A stretch of DNA of 6,145 nucleotides from CAZYMF01 sp964648215 (GTDB taxonomy: Bacteria > Desulfobacterota > Binatia > HRBIN30 > JACQVA1): contig CAZYMF010000259.1 of assembly GCA_964648215.1 (NCBI GenBank), forward strand, positions 1-6,145. Reading direction: 5' to 3'. This document shows positions 1 to 6,145 of the stretch, piece after piece. The translations under genes were made by a program, and so were the position numbers. Every line of letters starts with the position of its first letter. The first letter of the stretch is position 1. Below the pieces are notes generated by a model. The model made no database searches, had not been told where the DNA came from, and saw only the letters and a program-made list of their open reading frames with translations.

Positions 1-2539
1 CGCAGGGCGAGTTCTCGCTCTGCATGCACGGCACCGGCTGGTGATACGTCGCCGGGTTGTCCAGGTCGCCGGCGTAGTAGCGGTCGACGCGGATCCAGTG
101 CATCTGGTGCCCGCGGGCAACCTCCTCCTTGCCGACGACGGAGATGTTGTTCTCGGCCTGGCAGGCGATCTCGCACGCCCGGCATCCCACGCACGAGCTG
201 AGATCGATGACCATGCCCCAGGCGTAGTCGTTGTAGGGGTGCTCCTCCGGATAGAGCGACAGCGACCGCGGCGGCTCCTCCACCATCTCCTTGGCGAACT
301 CGGGGTGAGCGCGGTACTCCTCGATCGTGCCGACGCGCAGCATGGCGCGCCCTTCCATGCCGTACTGGGTCTGCGTCGTCGACAGCGGGTAGCGCTCGCC
401 GACCTTGCGCACCTCGAGCCCGGCGCCGAACCACGGCGCCGCGCTGGTGCGCAACGGGTAGGCGTTGAACCCGGTGCCGTCACCCACCTTACCGGCGCGC
501 CGGCGGCCATAGCCGAGGTGGACGGTGACCGCCTCGCGCACGTGCCCCGGTACGACCCAGACGGGCGCCCGCAGCGTGCGACCGGCGTACTGGAGCTCGA
601 CCACGTCGCCGCTGGTCACACCCAGGCGTTGCGCCGTCGCCGGGGCCACCAGCGCCGCGTTGTCCCAGGTGAGCATGGTGATCGGCTTGGGCAGCTCCTG
701 CAGCCAGCCGTTGTTGGCGAAGCGGCCGTCGTGGAGCGTCGGGTCGGCGCGGAAGAGGATCTCCAGACCGGCGTTCTTGGGCTTGGCAGCCGCTGGGGCC
801 TGATCCCAGTCGGGACGCAGGGACACCGCTTTCGGCGGCAGCGCCGAGTCCGCGACCACTCCGTCGTTCAACGACTTGCGCCAGAACACCTCGGGATCCA
901 CGCCCGGTCTCTGGCTCTTCCAGAAGGCGCGCACGACGTCGTGGCTGGTCTGGCTCGGGACCTTGGAGAACAGGGCCAGCACCTCGTGCGCCGTCTTGCC
1001 GCCGTAGAGCGGCGCAATCAGCGGCTGCACGATGGTGATGGTGCCGTCGTAGGCCCGGGTGTCGCTCCACGACTCGAGCGAGTGGGCCTCGGGGATGTGC
1101 CAGTGACACAGCTCCGAGGTCTCGTCGTTGTACAGGGAGAGGTGCGCGCTCAGCGGCACCTTGCTCAGCGCCTCACGGAACGGGATGTCGGCGGGCGCGT
1201 TGAACACCGGGTTGCCGCCGAGGACGAGCAGCAAGGCCACCTTGCCCGCCGCCATGTCGGTGACCAGCTCGCGCAGCGACTCCGTCTGGTTCACCGGCTG
1301 GGCCTCGATCGGGTCGGTGTAGACGACGGTCTGCCCGACGTTGCCGAGCGCCTGGTTCATCGCGTGGGCCAGGGCGTGCACCGCCGCGGGCTGCTCGTCG
1401 CCGACGATCACCAGGCTCGTCCCGCGGTGGAGCACCAGGTCGCGGGCCACCGCCTTGATCCACTTCGCATGCGTGTCGAGACCGCCGGGAGTGCGCACCT
1501 GCATGCCGATCTCGGCGGCCAGCGCACGGGCGAAGTCTTCGACCTCGCTGGCCCGCAGGGCGAGGCGGTGATCGGCGATGGCGCCGGTGTTGGTGGGCAT
1601 GCTCTCGACCGCGTACAGGCGGTTCATCTCCGCCTGCTCGCCGCCGACCCGGCGCTTGTCCGTGAACTCGCGCACGTAGCGCAGATGGCCGGGGAGCGCG
1701 GCGACGAAGTCGGCGTCGAGCGAGAGAACGACCGCGGCCTTCTCGAAGTGATACTGGGTCTCGACGTACTGCCCGAAAGCCGCGCGCGCGCCGGCGCGGA
1801 CATTGTCGCGGTTGACGGCTTCGTACTGGTGCCACTTGGCGAGCGGGAAGTCGGCTTGCAGCTGGCGCAGCTGACTGGCCAACGTGGGCGAGGTGACGGT
1901 TTCGGTCAGGACCCGCAGCCCCGCGCCGCGCTGCGCCTTCAACCCCTCCAGCGCCGCGGCGATCGTGGCGCTGAACGCCGCCCAGCTACGGATCTCGCCG
2001 ATGTCGGTCACCGCCTGGGAGCGGTCGGGATCGTAGAGCGTGAGGACCGCGGCCTGCGCGAAGACATCGGTGGCTCCCCGGCTCGCCGGATGATCGGGAT
2101 TGCCCTCGACCTTGGTCGGCCGCCCCATGTGGCTCTCGACCAGGACACCGGCCCCCACACCGCCGACCGAGACGGCCGTGGCGAAGAAGAGCGGCCGCCC
2201 GGGGATGACCTCCTCGGGCTGGTGCACGTAGGGCATGATGTACTCGGTCGGCTGCTTGGTGCAGGCGCTCAGCCCGGCCAGCGCCAGCGAGGCGCCCATC
2301 AGCTTGAGGAACTGCCGGCGGTCGACACCGTCGCCGAAGACACTGGCCTGCCGCGGGAACTCGTTGTGCAGAAACCACTCGAACTCCTCGGTCTCCGCCA
2401 GCTCCTCCAAGCCGCGCCAGTACTGCTGGCCCTTGGTGTTGGCCAGCCGCGCGCGGATGGCGGCCAGATCGACGGGCGGCGTCACGGCGGACGAGTCCGT
2501 CCCGCGTATTGGATCCATGTCTGCTTCTTGCTTCCCCAT
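1..2539 (-). CDS. actB: Alternative Complex III subunit ActB (molybdopterin oxidoreductase-like and Fe-S fusion), C-terminus cut by window edge
   Basis: This is the large periplasmic redox subunit of ACIII, which moves electrons from quinol to cytochrome c. The minus frame is open with no stop for 846 codons from ATG 2539 to the left edge; family members are about 1000 residues, so roughly the last 150 are missing. Residues 38-70 (YWRGLEELAE and following) and the Tat motif DRRQFLKL at 73-80, ending in a lipobox-like LSAC at 90-93, form the extended Tat signal typical of this family. Residues about 96-690 are the molybdopterin-oxidoreductase-like region, with CHWHIPEAH at 478-486, FANNGWLQELPKP just after residue 600 and VTVHLGYGR at 671-679. 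No cysteine cluster follows the signal (none in 94-189), fitting the known loss of the Mo cofactor in ActB. A ferredoxin-type region follows, with CVGCRACEIAC (Cys 783, 786, 789, 793) and then CMQSENSPC (838-846), where Ser841 sits at an expected cysteine. Start 2539 is the first ATG after actA; ATG 2518 is an in-frame alternative. The Shine-Dalgarno is weak, so translation may be coupled to actA. Confidence 0.95.
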   Translation of the reverse strand, partial: MGKQEADMDPIRGTDSSAVTPPVDLAAIRARLANTKGQQYWRGLEELAETEEFEWFLHNEFPRQASVFGDGVDRRQFLKLMGASLALAGLSACTKQPTEYIMPYVHQPEEVIPGRPLFFATAVSVGGVGAGVLVESHMGRPTKVEGNPDHPASRGATDVFAQAAVLTLYDPDRSQAVTDIGEIRSWAAFSATIAAALEGLKAQRGAGLRVLTETVTSPTLASQLRQLQADFPLAKWHQYEAVNRDNVRAGARAAFGQYVETQYHFEKAAVVLSLDADFVAALPGHLRYVREFTDKRRVGGEQAEMNRLYAVESMPTNTGAIADHRLALRASEVEDFARALAAEIGMQVRTPGGLDTHAKWIKAVARDLVLHRGTSLVIVGDEQPAAVHALAHAMNQALGNVGQTVVYTDPIEAQPVNQTESLRELVTDMAAGKVALLLVLGGNPVFNAPADIPFREALSKVPLSAHLSLYNDETSELCHWHIPEAHSLESWSDTRAYDGTITIVQPLIAPLYGGKTAHEVLALFSKVPSQTSHDVVRAFWKSQRPGVDPEVFWRKSLNDGVVADSALPPKAVSLRPDWDQAPAAAKPKNAGLEILFRADPTLHDGRFANNGWLQELPKPITMLTWDNAALVAPATAQRLGVTSGDVVELQYAGRTLRAPVWVVPGHVREAVTVHLGYGRRRAGKVGDGTGFNAYPLRTSAAPWFGAGLEVRKVGERYPLSTTQTQYGMEGRAMLRVGTIEEYRAHPEFAKEMVEEPPRSLSLYPEEHPYNDYAWGMVIDLSSCVGCRACEIACQAENNISVVGKEEVARGHQMHWIRVDRYYAGDLDNPATYHQPVPCMQSENSPC

Positions 2540-2552
2540 GCCTGTCTCAGCT

Positions 2553-3212
2553 CTACCGATGGCAGGTCGAGCAGTTGGTCAGCAGCCGGAGCCGGATGTC
2601 GTACTCCTTCACCAGCTTGCGCCCGAGCGCCCGTTGATCGCCGTTCGGCGGCGTCCACGTCATGCTGAACACCTCGTTCTTCGGCCGGATGTACTGGTCG
2701 GGATGGCGGTGGCAGTTGATGCACCACTCCATCTGCAGCGAGTTCTGCTGCCAGGTCAGGTTCATGTGGTCCACCCGGCCGTGGCAGGACACGCACCCGA
2801 TGCCCTTGTTCACGTGGATGCTGTGATTGAAGTAAACGAAGTCGGGAAGGTCGTGGACCTTGATCCAGCGGATCGACTGGTCGGTGCGGAAGCTCGACCG
2901 CACCGGCTCGAGCATGTCGGCATTCGTCCAGATCAGCTTGTGACAGTTCATGCAGGTCTGTGTCGGCGGGATGCCCGCGTACGCCGTCCGCTCGACCGAG
3001 GTGTGGCAGTAGCGGCAGTCGATGCCGAGCTGCCCGACGTGGTGCTTGTGGCTGAAGGGGACGGGTTGCACCCGCGTCTCCATCGCCCGCGTCACGTAAC
3101 CCGATCGGCTGATCTGGTCCAAGCCCCAGAACGCGCCGGCAAGAACGATGACCAGACCAACGACGCTGGCCTTGGCAATCGTGTTCGAACTCCGATGGAA
3201 CACTTGAGGCAT
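2553..3212 (-). CDS. actA: Alternative Complex III subunit ActA, membrane-anchored pentaheme cytochrome c
   Basis: This 219-residue multiheme cytochrome is the electron-exit subunit of ACIII, held at the periplasmic face by an N-terminal anchor. Residues about 13-31 are a single hydrophobic segment (AKASVVGLVIVLAGAFWGL) after a short basic N-terminus, acting as uncleaved signal anchor. Five CXXCH heme c sites are visible: CRYCH 66-70, CMNCH 87-91, CVSCH 140-144, CINCH 164-168 and CSTCH 214-218, the last one residue from the C-terminus. Histidines in SHKHH (54-58) and FNHSIH (129-133) are candidate distal ligands. Five hemes and this length match ActA; the similar cytochrome c7/c3-like subunits of other complexes are the main alternative, but the ActB gene 13 bases downstream settles it. 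The start is well fixed: an in-frame stop lies at 3231-3233 and no other start codon intervenes. No clear Shine-Dalgarno precedes the ATG. It is the first gene of the operon. Confidence 0.95.
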   Translation of the reverse strand: MPQVFHRSSNTIAKASVVGLVIVLAGAFWGLDQISRSGYVTRAMETRVQPVPFSHKHHVGQLGIDCRYCHTSVERTAYAGIPPTQTCMNCHKLIWTNADMLEPVRSSFRTDQSIRWIKVHDLPDFVYFNHSIHVNKGIGCVSCHGRVDHMNLTWQQNSLQMEWCINCHRHPDQYIRPKNEVFSMTWTPPNGDQRALGRKLVKEYDIRLRLLTNCSTCHR

Positions 3213-3246
3213 GGAAAAGTATGATCCCGATCAGATTTGTCGGCGT

Positions 3247-3275
3247 CTCATAGCAGGGCTGGAGCAAGCCGCCAA
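3247..3275 (-). promoter_or_regulatory. Candidate sigma70-type promoter for the act operon
   Basis: Reading the minus strand, TTGGCG (3275-3270) is followed after exactly 17 bases by TATGAG (3252-3247). These resemble the -35 and -10 hexamers with ideal spacing, each matching consensus at about four of six positions. Transcription would begin near 3240, leaving a leader of about 28 bases before the actA ATG at 3212. This is a visual match only; in GC-rich genomes such hexamers also occur by chance. Confidence 0.35.
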
Positions 3276-3294
3276 GACATTCTGACCGGAATTC

Positions 3295-3318
3295 GGCTTA
3301 GGCGCTAAAGAAGCCTAA
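3295..3318. promoter_or_regulatory. Overlapping imperfect dyads in the divergent intergenic region
   Basis: Three overlapping inverted repeats lie between actA and the patatin gene: GGCTT (3295-3299) with AAGCC (3311-3315), TTAGGC (3298-3303) with GCCTAA (3313-3318), and TTAG-GCG-CTAA (3298-3308). They sit about 20 bases upstream of the candidate act -35 element and 64-87 bases upstream of the patatin ATG, so a regulator bound here could affect either gene. No known operator consensus is recognised, and a fortuitous dyad is possible. Confidence 0.25.
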
Positions 3319-3381
3319 CTTATTTGGGAGTTTCGGCCCGCTACGCTTGACTGACGCGCGCCAAAGCCCGCAGATGCGACC

Positions 3382-4638
3382 ATGGCGGCGGAAGCGAGCA
3401 CGGCTTCGGTAACTCCCCGAATCGCTCTGGTGATGTCGGGAGGCGGCGCGCGCGGCGCCTACGAGGCCGGCGTGCTCTCGTACCTGCTGCAAGATCTGCC
3501 CGAGCGGCTGGGCCATCCGGTGCACTTCGACATCGTCACCGGCACCAGCGTCGGCGCCGTCCACGCCTGCTACGTCGCCGCCATGCAGCAGGAGCCGGAC
3601 GCCGGCGAACGCCTCACGCAGATCTGGCGCTCGCTCTCCCTCGACAAGGTGTTCGACGTCGGCGCGGCCGACCTCGTGCGCGTGCCCTGGCGGCTGCTCG
3701 GCCTCGGCAGCCCGGGCGGCTTGCTGCCCGCCACGCCCAGCGGCGTGCCGGAGCGGCTGGCGGGCCTGTTCGACACCAGCTGGCTGGAAACCATCGTGCT
3801 CGAGCACATCGCCTGGGACAAGCTGCGCCGCAACATCGAGGAAGGCCGCCTGCAGGCGCTGGCCATCGCCGCCACGGAGATCGCCACCGGCCGCTCGGTG
3901 GTGTTCGTCGACAACCGCACCGGGACGATTCCCCGCTGGGCGCGCGATCCGTTCGTGATCGCGCGCCCGGCGCAGATCGGCCCGCCGCACGCGCTCGCCT
4001 CGGCCGCCATCCCGCTGCTCTTCCCGGCGCTGCGCATCGGCCACACCTACTACTGCGACGGCGGCCTGCGACTGAACACGCCCCTGGCCCCGGCGCTGCG
4101 CCTGGGCGCCGACCGCGTCCTGGTCATCGGCTTGCGTCACCTGCGCAGCGCGGAAGAGGAGGACCGCATCGCCCGGCGGCGCGAGACCAACTACAGCAGC
4201 CCCACCTACCTGCTGGGCAAGGCGCTCAACGCCCTGCTCCTCGATCGCGTCGAGTACGACGTCGACCGCCTGCGCCTGTTCAACGCAATCCTGGAGAGCG
4301 GCGTGCGCAACTACGGCCCCGAGTTCCTGCAACGGATCAACGAACCGATCGTCGAGATGCGCAACAGCCCGTACCGCATCGTGCGCGACTTCTATCTGCG
4401 GCCGTCGCGGGATCTCGGCACCATGGCCTCCGAGTGCCTGCATCACCAGAGGCGCAGCCGCGGCCTGCGCGACTGGCTGAGCCGCAACGTGGTGCGCTAC
4501 GCCGGACGCGGCGCGCTGGAGGAAGCCGATCTGCTCTCGTACCTGTTCTTCGACCGCTGCTTCACCAACCACCTCGTCGAGCTCGGCCACCGCGACGCCG
4601 CGGCCGCTGCCGACGATCTGGTGGAGTTCCTCTCCTAG
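3382..4638 (+). CDS. Patatin-like phospholipase family protein
   Basis: This 418-residue protein is predicted to be a serine lipid acyl hydrolase that cleaves fatty acids from phospholipids or related acyl esters using a Ser-Asp dyad. Residues about 13-235 form the patatin domain: the oxyanion-hole loop GGGARGAYEAG at 20-30, the nucleophile elbow GTSVG at 54-58 with Ser56, and the DGG motif at 226-228 with catalytic Asp226. All three are intact. Residues about 255-418 form a charged, partly helical C-terminal extension I cannot assign to a named domain; it may shape the acyl pocket or bind membrane. No signal peptide, lipobox or transmembrane segment is seen, so it is probably cytosolic or peripheral. 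An in-frame stop at 3352-3354 and the lack of any other start between make ATG 3382 the start, although no good Shine-Dalgarno precedes it. It is divergent from the act operon and upstream of an acyl-CoA dehydrogenase on the same strand. The actual substrate cannot be told from sequence. Confidence 0.92.
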   Translation: MAAEASTASVTPRIALVMSGGGARGAYEAGVLSYLLQDLPERLGHPVHFDIVTGTSVGAVHACYVAAMQQEPDAGERLTQIWRSLSLDKVFDVGAADLVRVPWRLLGLGSPGGLLPATPSGVPERLAGLFDTSWLETIVLEHIAWDKLRRNIEEGRLQALAIAATEIATGRSVVFVDNRTGTIPRWARDPFVIARPAQIGPPHALASAAIPLLFPALRIGHTYYCDGGLRLNTPLAPALRLGADRVLVIGLRHLRSAEEEDRIARRRETNYSSPTYLLGKALNALLLDRVEYDVDRLRLFNAILESGVRNYGPEFLQRINEPIVEMRNSPYRIVRDFYLRPSRDLGTMASECLHHQRRSRGLRDWLSRNVVRYAGRGALEEADLLSYLFFDRCFTNHLVELGHRDAAAAADDLVEFLS

Positions 4639-4640
4639 CC

Positions 4641-4654
4641 TCAGGCGCGCCTGA
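4641..4654. repeat. 14-bp perfect palindrome just after the patatin stop codon
   Basis: TCAGGCGCGCCTGA is an exact inverted repeat beginning three bases after the patatin TAG. As RNA it could fold only a 5-bp stem with a CGCG loop, and no T-run follows, so it is a poor intrinsic terminator. It lies about 110 bases before the acyl-CoA dehydrogenase start and could be a dimeric-regulator site. I do not recognise the consensus. Confidence 0.4.
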
Positions 4655-4751
4655 AACAGCACGCAACGGCCCGCCGCTGGATTTGGAGCGCCTTCCGTAC
4701 CACAATCGCCCAACGTTCGCGCGCGGCGTGAACGGATCTTGCCAGCCACCC

Positions 4752-4759
4752 GAGGAGGA
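4752..4759 (+). promoter_or_regulatory. Strong Shine-Dalgarno that fixes the acyl-CoA dehydrogenase start
   Basis: GAGGAGGA contains AGGAGG (4753-4758) five bases before ATG 4764. It is the only strong ribosome-binding site in the window and decides the start in a frame that stays open far upstream, including an in-frame GTG at 4728 without such a site. Confidence 0.85.
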
Positions 4760-4763
4760 CCCG

Positions 4764-5912
<1,149 letters not shown>

Positions 5913-5924
5913 GGCCCGAGGTTC

Positions 5925-5939
5925 GGAATGACGGGAGCG
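5925..5939. repeat. Short CCGTCATTCCGAA-like extragenic sequence
   Basis: On the minus strand this segment reads CCGTCATTCCGAACC. The GTCATTCCGA core resembles the start of repeat sequences I know from intergenic regions of many GC-rich bacterial genomes. It lies in the convergent gap beside the hairpin at 5955-5976. One copy cannot prove repetition, so this is a recognition by eye. Confidence 0.25.
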
Positions 5940-5954
5940 TGTCGGACTAAGGTT

Positions 5955-5976
5955 CCTTCTCCCGGATGGGAGAAGG
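5955..5976. repeat. Hairpin-forming extragenic repeat, possible bidirectional terminator
   Basis: CCTTCTCCC (5955-5963) and GGGAGAAGG (5968-5976) form a perfect 9-bp stem with a four-base GGAT loop. With the flanking sequence to about 5990 (CCCTCATCCTGACC on the minus strand) it resembles a dispersed extragenic palindrome seen in many proteobacterial and soil-bacterial genomes. It sits between two convergent genes, where it could stall transcription from both sides. No T-run follows on either strand, so it is not a canonical Rho-independent terminator. Confidence 0.6.
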
Positions 5977-6028
5977 TCAGGATGAGGGGGATGACATTGA
6001 CCGGCTGCGCGACCGTCGCACCCCCGCC

Positions 6029-6145
6029 TCACCAGCGCATCCGCTCGATGCGGCGGCGGTCGCGTTTGGTCGGCCGGCCGCTGCCGCGCTCGCGCGACAG
6101 CGGCGGAGCCTCCCGCTCCGCGCGCGGCGGCGGTGGCGGCGTCAG
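6029..6145 (-). CDS. C-terminal tail of a probable S4-domain RNA-binding protein (Hsp15-like), N-terminus beyond window edge
   Basis: Only the last 38 codons are visible, ending at TGA (6031-6029). The tail begins with a proline run (TPPPPPRAERE) and ends with ERGSGRPTKRDRRRIERMRW. The GRPTKRDRR-IER-R ending is the highly basic C-terminus found in the Hsp15/HslR branch of S4-domain proteins, which in Escherichia coli binds stalled 50S subunits carrying peptidyl-tRNA. The S4 domain itself lies outside the window, so the assignment rests on this tail. The gene converges with the acyl-CoA dehydrogenase across a 116-base gap. A different arginine-rich nucleic-acid-binding protein is the main alternative. 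Confidence 0.65.
   Translation of the reverse strand: MTPPPPPRAEREAPPLSRERGSGRPTKRDRRRIERMRW

Noticed and set aside
41..2668. 875-codon open frame on the plus strand opposite actB
   Set aside because: It is in register opposite actB codons, and the G/C-rich third positions remove stops. Its translation is rich in Arg, Gly, Val and Leu with no recognisable domain, while the minus strand encodes a clear ActB.
2235..3224. 329-codon plus-strand open frame opposite actA and the actB start
   Set aside because: It has low-complexity composition and lies antisense to two well-identified genes; no Shine-Dalgarno or domain was seen.
2482..3267. 261-codon minus-strand open frame overlapping actA
   Set aside because: It is a shifted frame of the same DNA; the overlapping frame has five CXXCH motifs and a membrane anchor, so this one is a shadow.
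3298..4749. 483-codon minus-strand open frame opposite the patatin gene
   Set aside because: It is antisense to a gene with all patatin catalytic motifs intact; its Ala, Gly, Arg, Gln and Val-rich translation is typical of a GC shadow.
4434..4763. Possible N-terminal extension of the acyl-CoA dehydrogenase, overlapping the patatin gene
   Set aside because: The frame is open, but the strong Shine-Dalgarno before ATG 4764 and the standard family N-terminus there fix the start. The extension is Arg/Pro-rich and reads through the patatin gene in another frame.
5955..5976. Canonical Rho-independent terminator
   Set aside because: The stem is good but neither strand has a T-run after it, so it was listed as an extragenic repeat with possible terminator action.

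Overview
The window is a GC-rich, gene-dense bacterial chromosomal segment with four well-supported genes, a fifth gene visible only as its tail, and short intergenic gaps. Its strongest signature is the start of an Alternative Complex III (ACIII) operon. ACIII is a membrane quinol oxidoreductase that replaces cytochrome bc1 in Bacteroidota, Rhodothermota, Chloroflexota, Acidobacteriota, Myxococcota and other deltaproteobacterial or soil lineages. The base composition, codon use and gene set would suit a deltaproteobacterial, Myxococcota, Binatota or Acidobacteriota-like organism, but the window has no marker that fixes the phylum.

Layout. Positions 1-2539 (minus) hold most of actB, an iron-sulfur and molybdopterin-oxidoreductase-like subunit whose C-terminus runs off the left edge. 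Positions 2553-3212 (minus) hold actA, a membrane-anchored pentaheme cytochrome c, 13 bases upstream of actB and in the same operon. A divergent intergenic region (3213-3381) carries a plausible act promoter and overlapping dyads. Positions 3382-4638 (plus) hold a patatin-like phospholipase. After a 125-base gap with a 14-bp perfect palindrome and a strong Shine-Dalgarno, 4764-5912 (plus) encodes an acyl-CoA dehydrogenase of the LCAD/IVD active-site type. A 116-base convergent gap (5913-6028) contains a 9-bp-stem hairpin that looks like a dispersed extragenic repeat. The right edge (6029-6145, minus) holds the basic C-terminal tail of an Hsp15-like S4-domain RNA-binding protein.

How the genes may relate. 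ActA and ActB would pass electrons from quinol toward periplasmic cytochromes. The remaining subunits (actC and onward) should lie beyond the left edge. The phospholipase can release fatty acids, and the acyl-CoA dehydrogenase can feed their electrons through ETF into the quinone pool that ACIII oxidises. That link is a metabolic inference from adjacency, not proof of co-regulation.

Nothing here amounts to a clearly new system. The points most worth checking are a Cys-to-Ser change in an expected Fe-S ligand position of ActB, the relocated catalytic glutamate of the acyl-CoA dehydrogenase, the shared divergent promoter region, and the hairpin repeat.
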